Origin: Actinomycetales bacterium
GTDB lineage: Bacteria; Actinomycetota; Actinomycetes; Mycobacteriales; Mycobacteriaceae
DNA: 9,483 nt
Direction of reading: 5' to 3'
NCBI GenBank assembly: GCA_012841845.1
Contig: DUTZ01000224.1
Location: forward strand, 1 to 9,483
Shown here piece by piece: positions 1-6,856 of the stretch. Every line of letters begins with the position of its first letter. The first letter of the stretch is position 1. The translations under genes and the position numbers were made by a program. The notes beneath the pieces are model-generated. The model saw only the letters and a list, made by a program, of their open reading frames with translations, did no database searches and was not told the origin of the DNA.

Positions 1-561
1 GGGGAGGTCGACGCCGAGCTGCGGGCGTGGCGCGACGACCTCACCGCCGTGGGCAGCGGGATGGACCTGCGGCGCACCGGCGAGGGCTGGCGGCTCTACA
101 CCCGTCGCGAGCTGGCGCCGTACGTCGAGCGGCTCCTCACCGACGGCACCCGCTCCACCCTCACGCGCGCCGCGCTGGAGACCCTCGCGGTGATCGCCTA
201 CCGCCAGCCGGTCACCCGCTCGCGGGTCGCCGCGGTGCGCGGGGTCAACGTCGATGGCGTCATGCGGACGCTCGTGGCACGCGGGCTGGCCGTGGAATGC
301 GGCACCGACGCCGAGACCGGGGGCATCCTGTATAGGACCACGGAGCTCTTTCTGGAAAGATTGGGCCTCGCGTCGCTCGACGAGCTCCCGGACATCGCCC
401 CGCTGCTGCCGGATGTGGATCTGGTCGACGAGATGAGCGACGACCCCGCGGAGGACCCGCGGGTCCCCGTGGGCCGGCGCCGGAGGGACGCGCCGGCCGA
501 CACGGACCCTGACGGCCCCGAGACCGACCCCGACGACGATCCCGACGACGAAGAGATGTGA
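1..561 (+). CDS. scpB: Segregation and condensation protein ScpB (5' end missing)
   Basis: This is the C-terminal 186 residues of ScpB, open from the first base of the window in frame 1. ScpB is a winged-helix protein that dimerises and binds the kleisin ScpA in the SMC-ScpAB condensin complex, which compacts and segregates the chromosome on the nucleoid. Visible family signatures are TLTRAALETLAVIAYRQPVT (about visible residues 53-72), VRGVNVDGVMRTLVARGL, and TGGILYRTTELFLERLGL, which form the second winged-helix domain. The end is an Asp/Pro-rich, probably disordered acidic tail (about residues 141-186), common in actinobacterial ScpB. The N-terminal winged helix lies mostly upstream; scpA is expected there but not visible. 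An internal ATG (61) and GTG (49) are not the real start, because the reading frame and family homology continue to the window edge. The stop lies 7 nt before rluB, implying co-transcription. Confidence 0.95.
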   Translation, partial: GEVDAELRAWRDDLTAVGSGMDLRRTGEGWRLYTRRELAPYVERLLTDGTRSTLTRAALETLAVIAYRQPVTRSRVAAVRGVNVDGVMRTLVARGLAVECGTDAETGGILYRTTELFLERLGLASLDELPDIAPLLPDVDLVDEMSDDPAEDPRVPVGRRRRDAPADTDPDGPETDPDDDPDDEEM

Positions 562-568
562 CGCACCC

Positions 569-1327
569 ATGACAGAATCCGCTGGCCGAGACGGCGCACC
601 GGTCCGGCTCCAGAAGATCCTCGCGCAGGCCGGCGTGGCCTCGCGCCGGGCCTCGGAGGAGCTCATCGCCCGGGGCCGGGTCGAGGTGGACGGGAAGATC
701 GTCCGCGAGATGGGCGTCAAGGTGGACCCGGCCACGGCCGTGATCCGCGTCGACGGCACCCGCATCGTGCTCGACGAGGACATGGTCTACCTGGCGCTCA
801 ACAAGCCGCGCGGCGTCCACACCACGATGTCCGACGACATGGGCCGCCCCTGCGTGGGCGACCTGCTCGCCGACCGGATCGACGCCGGCCAGCGGCTCTT
901 CCACGTGGGCCGGCTCGACGCCGACACCGAGGGGCTGCTCCTGGTGACCAACGACGGCGACCTCGCCCACCGCCTCATGCACCCCTCCTACGAGGTGCGC
1001 AAGACCTACCTGGCCACGGTGACCGGCGTCGTGGGCAAGGGCGCGGGCAGGCGCCTGCGCGACGGCGTGGACCTCGAGGACGGCCCCGCCGCGGTCGACC
1101 AGTTTTCGGTGCTCGACGTGCACGACGGCCGCTCGCTGGTCAAGGTCGTGCTCCACGAGGGGCGCAAGCACATCGTGCGGCGGCTGCTCGCCGAGGTGGG
1201 CCACCCCGTCGAGGGGCTCGTGCGCACCCGGTTCGGCGGGGTCGCGCTGGGGGACCAGCGCCCCGGCACGTTCCGTAGGCTCAACCGGAAAGAGGTCTCG
1301 GACCTCTACGAGGCGGTGGGACTGTGA
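569..1327 (+). CDS. rluB: 23S rRNA pseudouridine synthase, RsuA/RluB family
   Basis: 252-residue pseudouridine synthase of the RsuA/RluB/E/F family, which isomerises a uridine in rRNA (23S U2605 for E. coli RluB) in the cytoplasm during ribosome maturation. An S4 RNA-binding domain spans about residues 12-60 ([20 protein letters not shown], then GRVEVDG). The catalytic domain contains the hallmark [19 protein letters not shown]; Asp117 is the predicted catalytic aspartate. The C-terminal substrate-binding motif is [18 protein letters not shown] (about 197-214), the usual actinobacterial form of the HQVRRM motif. The ATG at 569 is chosen because it is the first start after the scpB stop and gives the normal family length. 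The Shine-Dalgarno is weak (GAAGAG, 550-555), so coupling to scpB translation is likely. Its stop overlaps the cmk start. The exact target uridine is inferred from family only. Confidence 0.94.
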   Translation: MTESAGRDGAPVRLQKILAQAGVASRRASEELIARGRVEVDGKIVREMGVKVDPATAVIRVDGTRIVLDEDMVYLALNKPRGVHTTMSDDMGRPCVGDLLADRIDAGQRLFHVGRLDADTEGLLLVTNDGDLAHRLMHPSYEVRKTYLATVTGVVGKGAGRRLRDGVDLEDGPAAVDQFSVLDVHDGRSLVKVVLHEGRKHIVRRLLAEVGHPVEGLVRTRFGGVALGDQRPGTFRRLNRKEVSDLYEAVGL

Positions 1328-2031
1328 GCACCACGCCCGCCCCCGACGCGCGCCGGGTCGTCCGGCGCCGGATCGCCATCGACGGCCCCGCCGGCACCGG
1401 CAAGTCCACCCTCGCCCGCACGCTCGCCGACCGGCTGGGCGGGGCCTACCTCGACACCGGCGCCATGTACCGCGTGGCGACGCTGCAGGTCCTGCGCGCG
1501 GGGATCGACCCGGAGGACCCGGACGCGGTGATCGCCGCGACCGCCGACCTGCCGCTGGAGATCGGCACCGACGCCGGCGCCGAGCGCGTCCTGCTGGCGG
1601 GGGAGGACGTGAGCGAGGAGATCCGCACGGCGCGGGTCACCGGCGCCGTCTCCGCCGTCTCGGCGGTGCCCGAGGTCCGCGAGAACCTCGTCGCGCTGCA
1701 GCGGCGCCTCGCCGCGGACGGAGGCACCGTGGTGCTCGAGGGCCGCGACATCGGCACGGTGGTGCTGCCCGACGCCGAGGTCAAGGTCTACCTCACCGCC
1801 AGCCCGGAGGTCCGGGCCCGCCGCCGCACCGACCAGGACCTCGCGGCCGGGCGGGAGGCCGACTACGACGAGGTGCTCGCCGCCGTGCTCGAGCGCGACC
1901 GCAAGGACTCCTCCCGCGCGGCGAGCCCGCTGCGCCCCGCCGACGACGCCGTCGTCGTCGACACCTCCGGCCTCACCCTGGACGAGGTCCTCGACCGGCT
2001 CGTGGAGCTGGCAGAAGGGAACACACCGTGA
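1324..2031 (+). CDS. cmk: Cytidylate (CMP/dCMP) kinase
   Basis: 235-residue cytoplasmic kinase that phosphorylates CMP and dCMP with ATP, feeding CTP and dCTP synthesis. The Walker A P-loop is GPAGTGKST (residues 21-29), followed by the CMP-binding YLDTGAMYR (42-50). Family motifs [20 protein letters not shown] (138-157), the Arg-rich lid around [12 protein letters not shown], and [19 protein letters not shown] (191-209) are all intact. Length is typical for the family. The start is the GTG at 1324, in a GTGA overlap with the rluB stop; a GAGG-type Shine-Dalgarno lies inside the rluB 3' end (about 1310-1320). This gives about 17 residues before the P-loop, slightly longer than many homologues. 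rluB-cmk-der is a standard actinobacterial order, and translational coupling is likely. Confidence 0.96.
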   Translation: MSTTPAPDARRVVRRRIAIDGPAGTGKSTLARTLADRLGGAYLDTGAMYRVATLQVLRAGIDPEDPDAVIAATADLPLEIGTDAGAERVLLAGEDVSEEIRTARVTGAVSAVSAVPEVRENLVALQRRLAADGGTVVLEGRDIGTVVLPDAEVKVYLTASPEVRARRRTDQDLAAGREADYDEVLAAVLERDRKDSSRAASPLRPADDAVVVDTSGLTLDEVLDRLVELAEGNTP

Positions 2032-3491
2032 CGAGCAACGAGGGCGTCGAGCCCTTCGACGACACCGCGCCCGACGACGACGCCGTGGACGGCACCTGGG
2101 ACGACGACACCGACTGGGACGCCGTCGCCGAGGAGTGGGCCGACGAGATCGGCGCCGAGGTCGACCGGGTGGAGATCCTGCCCACCGTCGCGATCGTGGG
2201 CCGTCCCAACGTGGGCAAGTCCACCCTGGTCAACCGGATCATCGGCCGCCGCGAGGCCGTGGTGGAGGACGTGCCGGGCGTGACCCGCGACCGCGTCTCC
2301 TACGAGGCGCTGTGGAACGGCCGGGCCTTCATGGTCCAGGACACCGGCGGGTGGGAGCAGGACGCCAAGGGCATGCACCGTTCCATCGCCCAGCAGGCCG
2401 AGATCGCCATGGGCACCGCCGACCTCATCGTGCTGGTGTGCGACGGCACCGTGGGGATCACCGCCGGCGACGAGGTGGTGGCCCGGACCCTCCGGCGCTC
2501 CGAGACCCCGGTGATCCTCGCCGTGAACAAGGTCGACAGCGACAAGGCCGAGCTCGAGGCCGCCGAGTTCTGGGGGCTGGGCCTGGACCAGCCCTACGCG
2601 CTCTCGGCCGCCCACGGCCGGGGCACCGGCGACCTGCTCGACGAGATCGTCGACCGGCTGCCCTCCAAGGCCCGGATGCGCGAGTCCGACGGCGCCCCGC
2701 GCCGCGTCGCGCTGGTGGGCAAACCGAACGTGGGCAAGTCGAGCCTGCTCAACAAGCTCACGGGGGAGGAGCGCTCGGTCGTCGACAACGTGGCCGGCAC
2801 CACGGTCGACCCCGTGGACTCGCTCGTCGAGCTGGGCGGCAAGACGTGGCGCTTCGTCGACACCGCCGGGTTGCGCCGCAAGGTCAACCAAGCCTACGGC
2901 CACGAGTACTACGCCTCACTGCGCACCCGCGGCGCGATCGAGGCCGCCGAGGTCGTGGTGCTGCTGCTCGACGCCTCCGAGCCCATCACCGAGCAGGACC
3001 TGCGGGTGATCTCGATGGTGGCCGACGCCGGCCGGGCGCTCGTGATCGCCTTCAACAAGTGGGACCTCGTGGACGAGGACCGGCGGTACGACCTCGACAA
3101 GGAGATCGACCGCGAGCTGTCCAAGATCCTGTCCTGGGCGCACCGGGTGAACATCTCCGCCAAGACCGGGCGCGCGGTGGCCAAGCTCGTCCCCGCCATG
3201 GAGATCGCCCTCGACTCGTGGGACAAGCGCATCCCCACCGGGCCGCTCAACACGTGGATGAACGAGGTCGTGGCCGCCACCCCGCCGCCGATGCGCGGCG
3301 GTCGCCTGCCCCGGATCCGTTTCTGCACGCAGGCCACCACCCGGCCGCCGACGTTCGTCTTCTTCTCGACCGGCTTCCTCGAGGCCGGCTACCGCCGCTT
3401 CCTCGAGCGGCGCCTGCGGGAGACGTTCGGCTTCGACGGCTCCCCGGTGCGCGTCAACGTCCGCGTCAAGGAGCGCCGCCAGCGCAAGTAG
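2028..3491 (+). CDS. der: Ribosome biogenesis GTPase Der (EngA)
   Basis: 487-residue tandem GTPase needed for maturation of the 50S ribosomal subunit. G domain 1 shows G1 GRPNVGKST (58-66), a G2 Thr in PGVTRDR, G3 DTGGWE (105-110) and G4 NKVD (167-170). G domain 2 shows GKPNVGKSS (231-239), G3 DTAGLRRK (278-285) and G4 NKWD (343-346). A KH-like C-terminal domain follows, with [20 protein letters not shown] (443-462) and a basic end KERRQRK. An Asp/Glu-rich extension of about 50 residues precedes the first G domain; such acidic extensions occur in actinobacterial Der. The GTG at 2028 overlaps the cmk stop (GTGA), with AGAAGGGA (2013-2020) as Shine-Dalgarno about 7 nt upstream, supporting this start. 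It is the last gene of the housekeeping operon. No clear intrinsic terminator lies directly after it. Confidence 0.97.
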   Translation: MTSNEGVEPFDDTAPDDDAVDGTWDDDTDWDAVAEEWADEIGAEVDRVEILPTVAIVGRPNVGKSTLVNRIIGRREAVVEDVPGVTRDRVSYEALWNGRAFMVQDTGGWEQDAKGMHRSIAQQAEIAMGTADLIVLVCDGTVGITAGDEVVARTLRRSETPVILAVNKVDSDKAELEAAEFWGLGLDQPYALSAAHGRGTGDLLDEIVDRLPSKARMRESDGAPRRVALVGKPNVGKSSLLNKLTGEERSVVDNVAGTTVDPVDSLVELGGKTWRFVDTAGLRRKVNQAYGHEYYASLRTRGAIEAAEVVVLLLDASEPITEQDLRVISMVADAGRALVIAFNKWDLVDEDRRYDLDKEIDRELSKILSWAHRVNISAKTGRAVAKLVPAMEIALDSWDKRIPTGPLNTWMNEVVAATPPPMRGGRLPRIRFCTQATTRPPTFVFFSTGFLEAGYRRFLERRLRETFGFDGSPVRVNVRVKERRQRK

Positions 3492-3509
3492 GCGGCGCGC
3501 GGACCCCGA

Positions 3510-3539
3510 TTGGTTCCGCCGTGGGCGCTGCGCTAATCT
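3510..3539 (+). promoter_or_regulatory. Probable sigma-70-type promoter of tRNA-Pro
   Basis: A -35-like TTGGTT (3510-3515) and a -10-like TAATCT (3534-3539) are separated by 18 nt, in the short gap between der and the tRNA. This would start transcription near 3546 and leave a 5' leader of roughly 28 nt to be removed by RNase P. The -10 stands out as AT-rich in a very GC-rich region. It is inferred from consensus only; read-through from der is also possible. Confidence 0.6.
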
Positions 3540-3573
3540 GGACCGGTCGCCGCGCGAGCCGCGCGGAGGCGGA

Positions 3574-3647
3574 CGGGCTGTGGCGCAGTTTGGTAGCGCA
3601 CTTGACTGGGGGTCAAGTGGTCGCAGGTTCAAATCCTGTCAGCCCGA
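3574..3647 (+). tRNA. tRNA-Pro (anticodon GGG)
   Basis: A full cloverleaf can be folded. The acceptor stem is CGGGCTG (3574-3580) with CAGCCCG (3640-3646), discriminator A at 3647. The D arm is GCGC/GCGC (3583-3586, 3596-3599). The anticodon stem is CTTGA/TCAAG (3601-3605, 3613-3617) with loop CTGGGGG, giving anticodon GGG at 3608-3610. The T arm is GCAGG/CCTGT (3623-3627, 3635-3639) with loop TTCAAAT. The C1-G72 pair, A73 and G35/G36 match known proline tRNA identity elements. It reads CCC (and CCU by wobble). CCA is not encoded (ACAG follows), so the end must be added by the CCA-adding enzyme. It has its own probable promoter and terminator. Confidence 0.96.
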
Positions 3648-3653
3648 CAGAGG

Positions 3654-3689
3654 AAACCCCAGGTCAGAGAAGTTCTGGCCTGGGGTTTT
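3654..3689 (+). terminator. Intrinsic terminator after tRNA-Pro
   Basis: A 15-bp hairpin pairs 3654-3668 (AAACCCCAGGTCAGA) with 3674-3688 (TCTGGCCTGGGGTTT) around a 5-nt loop, with a single G-T wobble, and ends in TTTT. It begins 6 nt after the tRNA 3' end. It should end the tRNA transcript and any der read-through, isolating adhE, which therefore needs its own promoter. The A-run/T-run flanks make it potentially bidirectional. Confidence 0.92.
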
Positions 3690-3750
3690 CGCATGTGCGC
3701 GCACGGTGGCCCCCGCGGGCTCCGCATCCGGGCCCCGCTCGGGAAACATC

Positions 3751-3766
3751 TGTGATCGGTGTCACA
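3751..3766. promoter_or_regulatory. CRP/GlxR-type operator upstream of adhE
   Basis: TGTGATCGGTGTCACA is a perfect TGTGA-N6-TCACA dyad, identical in its arms to the consensus bound by E. coli CRP, mycobacterial CRP (Rv3676) and corynebacterial GlxR. It is centred about 75 nt before the adhE start codon. It points to control of adhE by a cAMP-receptor-type regulator. The arms are seen directly; the regulator is inferred and its gene is not in the window. Confidence 0.75.
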
Positions 3767-3772
3767 CACGGG

Positions 3773-3778
3773 TACGCT
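3773..3778 (+). promoter_or_regulatory. Possible -10 element of the adhE promoter
   Basis: TACGCT fits TANNNT and lies 55 nt before the adhE start codon. With a 17-nt spacer the -35 position (3750-3755, CTGTGA) is poor and falls on the left arm of the TGTGA-N6-TCACA site. If this is the true -10, transcription starts near 3785 and the regulator would sit across the -35/-10 spacer, which favours repression over activation. This is a weak consensus call. Confidence 0.4.
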
Positions 3779-3791
3779 TGGGCGTCTGACA

Positions 3792-3810
3792 GGCCGGGTG
3801 GCCCCCGGCC
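3792..3810 (+). other. GC hairpin in the adhE 5' leader
   Basis: GGCCGGG (3792-3798) pairs perfectly with CCCGGCC (3804-3810) around the 5-nt loop TGGCC, giving a 7-bp all-G/C stem. It ends 11 nt before the adhE Shine-Dalgarno GAGGAGG (3822-3828). There is no T-run, so it is not an intrinsic terminator. It could stabilise the leader or influence initiation, or be chance in such GC-rich DNA. Confidence 0.4.
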
Positions 3811-3832
3811 GGATCCCGCGTGAGGAGGCCCC

Positions 3833-6421
3833 ATGAGCGACACCCCCGACCCCGCCGTGTGGAACGACGAGTTGGACGCGGCCGTCGACCTCGCCGTCGA
3901 CGCCGCCGAGGCGTTCCGCGAGCTCGACCAGGAGCAGGTGGACGCGATCGTCGAGGCCATGTCGCGCGCCGGCATCCGGGCGGCGGGCGAGCTCGCCGCG
4001 CTCGCGATCGAGGAGACCGGGTTCGGCGTCTTCGAGGACAAGGTCGTCAAGAACTACGTGGCCACCGAGTTCCTCTACGACTACCTCCGCGACAAGCGGT
4101 CCGTCGGCGTCATCGAGGAGGACGTGGAACGCAACCTCGAGCTGGTCGCGGAGCCGATCGGCGTGGTCCTGGCGATCACGCCGGTCACCAACCCCACCTC
4201 CACGGTGCTCTACAAGGCGATCGTCGCCGCCAAGACGCGCAACGCGATCGTGTTCCGGCCCTCGCCGCTGGCCATCCGCTCGTGCGAGCGCTCCGTGGAG
4301 ATCCTCCGCGAGGCCGCCGAGGCGGCCGGGATGCCTCCCGGGGCGCTGCAGGTGATCCCCGACGCCGCGCACGAGGTCACCCACCACCTGTTCAGGGACG
4401 ACCGGGTCGACTTCATCTGGGTGACCGGCGGGCAGAAGATCGTCTCCCTGGCCAACGCCGCCGGCAAGCCCTCGCTCGGCGTGGGCCCCGGCAACGCCCC
4501 GATCTACCTGCACCGCACCGCCGACGTGCGGGGCGCAGTGGTGGACGTCCTCATCTCCAAGACCTTCGACGCCTCCGTGATCTGCCCGGCCGAGCAGACC
4601 TGCATCATCGACGAGCCCATCTACGACGAGGTGGTGGCCGAGTTCCAGAGGATGGGCGCGCACCTGCTGTCGGAGTCGGAGGCCGGGGCGCTGGCGGAGT
4701 TCGCCTTCGGCTGCGGCGACAAGGTCAACCTCGAGGCGTTGGGCAGGCAGGCCCCCGACCTCGCCGCGCGGGCCGGCATCACCGTGGACCCGTCGGTCAA
4801 GATCCTCCTCGCCGAGCTGCCGTCCGACCTGGACGCCTTCGCCGCGCACCCGCTGGTCCAGGAGAAGCTCATGCCCGTCCTGGGTGTGGTCCGCTCGCCG
4901 GACGTCCGGCACGGCATCGACGCGGCGGTCCTGGTCACCGAACACGGGGGACTGGGCCACACCTCGGCGATCTACGCCCGCGACAAGGACGTGGTGGACG
5001 CCTACGGGCGGGCCGTGCGGACGGGCCGCATCCTCGTCAACGCCCCCACCGCCGTCGGCGCGCTCGGCGGGATCTACAACAACCTCACCCCCACCTTCTC
5101 CCTCGGCTGCGGCACGTGGGGAGGGTCCAGCACCACCGAGAACGTCAACTACATGCAGCTGCTCAACATCAAGACCGTCTCGCACCGGCGCGCCCCGTCC
5201 CAGTGGTTCCGGGTACCCGCCAACACCTTCTTCAACGCCGGCGCGCTGGAGAACCTGCGCGAGGTGCCGTGCACCAGCGTCGTGGTGGTCACCGACGCCC
5301 TCAGCGAGCAGCGCGGCGTGGTGGACGAGCTGCGCCGCCACCTGCGGGCCTCCTACATCCGCGTGTTCAGCGAGGTCGAGCCCGAGCCGGACGAGGCCAC
5401 CATCCGCCGCGGCGTCGCGCTCCTCGACGAGTCCCCGCCGGACCTGCTCGTGGCGATCGGCGGCGGATCGGTGATCGACGCCGCCAAGGCGATCCGCCTG
5501 TTCTACGAGCACCCCGAGACCAGTCTCGAGGACCTCGCCCTGCCGTTCCTCGACCCGCGCAAGCGCATGGCCGAGTACCCGCAGGACCCGCACACCCTCA
5601 CCCTTGTGGCCGTGCCCACCACGTCCGGCACCGGCTCCGAGGTCTCGCCGGCGGCGGTGCTCACCGTGGGGGACCGCAAGGAGACGCTCGTCGACTACTC
5701 GCTCGTGCCGGACATGGCGATCGTCGACCCGCTGCTCACGCTGTCCATGCCGCGCTCGCTCACCGTGGACACGGGCATCGACGCCCTCACGCACGCCCTC
5801 GAGGCGGCGGCGTCGATCTTCGCCTCGCCCTACACCGACGCCTTCTGCGTGCAGGCGGCGCGCCTGATCTTCGAGGCGCTCCCCAAGGCGTTCGACGACC
5901 CGGACGACCTCGACGCCCGGACCGACATGGCCAACGCCGCCACCCTGGCGGGCCTGGCGTTCTCCAACGCGTTCGTGGGGACCAACCACGCCCTCGCGCA
6001 CGCCGTCGGCGCGCACTTCGGGATCGCGCACGGCCGGGTCAACGCCGTCTTCCTGCCGCACACCCTGCGGTACAACGCGAGCCTGCCCACCAAGTTCATG
6101 CCCGCCCCCGGCTACTCCGCGTACGTGGCTCCGGAGAAGTACGCCCAGCTCGGCCGGATCGTCTTCGGCGGCCGCGAGCCGGAGGAGAGCCGTCGCCGGC
6201 TCTTCCGGGGGGTCGACGACCTCCTGCGTCGTCTGGAGATGCCCCGCACCCTCGCCGAGATCGGCGTCTCCGAGGAGGAGTTCGAGGCGGCGCTGCCCGG
6301 CCTGGCGATGACCGCCTTCCAGGACCTGAGCAACCGCACCAACCCGCGGATGCCGCTCATCGGCGAGCTCACCGAGCTGCTGCGCCTGGGCTACTACGGG
6401 GAGGCGCGCGATGCCGACTGA
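3833..6421 (+). CDS. adhE: Bifunctional acetaldehyde-CoA/alcohol dehydrogenase AdhE
   Basis: 862-residue fusion enzyme that reduces acetyl-CoA to acetaldehyde and then ethanol with two NADH; it can also run in reverse. The N-terminal CoA-acylating aldehyde dehydrogenase domain (about 10-445) contains TPVTNPTSTVLYKAIVAAKT (116-135) and the catalytic Cys251 in FDASVICPAEQT. A linker around LNIKTVSHRRAPSQWFRVP leads to the iron-dependent alcohol dehydrogenase domain (about 457-862). That domain has the NAD-binding GGGSVIDAAK (543-552), PTTSGTGSE (595-603) and predicted metal ligands Asp650, His654, His719 and His733 (GIDALTH; NHALAHAVGAHFGIAHG). Length is close to the usual 860-900, and both active sites look intact. 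The ATG at 3833 has a strong Shine-Dalgarno, GAGGAGG (3822-3828). AdhE from other bacteria forms helical spirosomes. It is transcriptionally isolated from der by the tRNA terminator, preceded by a CRP/GlxR-type site, and overlaps the next gene by 11 nt. Confidence 0.96.
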   Translation: MSDTPDPAVWNDELDAAVDLAVDAAEAFRELDQEQVDAIVEAMSRAGIRAAGELAALAIEETGFGVFEDKVVKNYVATEFLYDYLRDKRSVGVIEEDVERNLELVAEPIGVVLAITPVTNPTSTVLYKAIVAAKTRNAIVFRPSPLAIRSCERSVEILREAAEAAGMPPGALQVIPDAAHEVTHHLFRDDRVDFIWVTGGQKIVSLANAAGKPSLGVGPGNAPIYLHRTADVRGAVVDVLISKTFDASVICPAEQTCIIDEPIYDEVVAEFQRMGAHLLSESEAGALAEFAFGCGDKVNLEALGRQAPDLAARAGITVDPSVKILLAELPSDLDAFAAHPLVQEKLMPVLGVVRSPDVRHGIDAAVLVTEHGGLGHTSAIYARDKDVVDAYGRAVRTGRILVNAPTAVGALGGIYNNLTPTFSLGCGTWGGSSTTENVNYMQLLNIKTVSHRRAPSQWFRVPANTFFNAGALENLREVPCTSVVVVTDALSEQRGVVDELRRHLRASYIRVFSEVEPEPDEATIRRGVALLDESPPDLLVAIGGGSVIDAAKAIRLFYEHPETSLEDLALPFLDPRKRMAEYPQDPHTLTLVAVPTTSGTGSEVSPAAVLTVGDRKETLVDYSLVPDMAIVDPLLTLSMPRSLTVDTGIDALTHALEAAASIFASPYTDAFCVQAARLIFEALPKAFDDPDDLDARTDMANAATLAGLAFSNAFVGTNHALAHAVGAHFGIAHGRVNAVFLPHTLRYNASLPTKFMPAPGYSAYVAPEKYAQLGRIVFGGREPEESRRRLFRGVDDLLRRLEMPRTLAEIGVSEEEFEAALPGLAMTAFQDLSNRTNPRMPLIGELTELLRLGYYGEARDAD

Positions 6422-6848
6422 CTCGGCACAGCGGACCGTCGAGATCGCCGCGCCCCTCGACACCGTCCTCGCGACCATCCGGGACCTCGAGAGCCAGCCC
6501 GTCTGGGTCCCGGAGATCCTCGAGGCGGAGGTGCTGGAGGTGTGGGAGGACTCCGGCCTGCCCGCCACCGCCCGCTTCAGGGCCGCCGCCACCGTGGGTA
6601 CGGACGCGTACGTGCTGACCTACGAGCACCGCGAGGACGGCATGGACTGGTCGATGGTCTCCGGCCGCCTGCAGAAGGGGCAGGAGGGGGAGTACCGGCT
6701 CACCGAGGCAGGGCCGGGCTCGACCACCGTCGCGTTCCGGCTCGCCATCCACCACAACCTGCCGCTGCCGGGGATGCTGCGCAGGCGCGTGATCACGGGC
6801 CTGGTCGACAACACCGTGACCGGGCTCAAGAAGCACCTCGAATCCTGA
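6411..6848 (+). CDS. SRPBCC (START-like) family protein, TB16.3-like
   Basis: 145-residue protein with the START/polyketide-cyclase-like (SRPBCC) pattern. It begins with a short beta strand (QRTVEIAAPLDTVLATIRDL, 7-26), then the WVPEI segment (32-36), a run of strands (ATARFRAAATVGTDAYVLTY; MDWSMVSGRLQKGQEGEYRL), and a C-terminal helix (PLPGMLRRRVITGLVDNTVT). The layout resembles Mycobacterium tuberculosis TB16.3 (Rv2185c) from memory of that family. These folds form a hydrophobic cavity for lipid-like or aromatic ligands; the ligand here is unknown and no catalytic residues can be named. There is no signal peptide or membrane segment, so it is probably cytosolic. The ATG at 6411 overlaps the end of adhE by 11 nt and has a Shine-Dalgarno, GGGGAGG (6398-6404), 6 nt upstream, so it is translationally coupled to adhE. 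Confidence 0.85.
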   Translation: MPTDSAQRTVEIAAPLDTVLATIRDLESQPVWVPEILEAEVLEVWEDSGLPATARFRAAATVGTDAYVLTYEHREDGMDWSMVSGRLQKGQEGEYRLTEAGPGSTTVAFRLAIHHNLPLPGMLRRRVITGLVDNTVTGLKKHLES

Positions 6849-6856
6849 CGGCGCCG

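Noticed and set aside
1940..1962. GACGACG/CGTCGTC inverted repeat near the end of cmk
   Set aside because: It encodes ordinary Asp/Val codons of the conserved [10 protein letters not shown] segment of CMP kinase, so it is explained by coding sequence.
2135..3823. A 562-codon plus-strand frame over der and the tRNA
   Set aside because: It is a shadow frame of der that also reads through the tRNA gene and its terminator, which a real coding region would not do.
3574..3832. tRNA-Pro as an integration site for a genomic island carrying adhE
   Set aside because: I saw no integrase, no second copy of the tRNA 3' end in the window, and no change in codon use after the tRNA. A repeat copy beyond the window cannot be excluded.
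3629..6592. A 987-codon open frame on the minus strand opposite adhE
   Set aside because: It lies antisense to a clearly homologous adhE, is made of Gly/Val/Arg/His-rich low-complexity protein with no recognisable motif, and is a usual by-product of GC-rich codon bias.
3820..6618. A 932-codon plus-strand frame overlapping adhE
   Set aside because: It is an Arg/Gly/Pro-rich alternate-frame translation of adhE without motifs or its own ribosome binding site.
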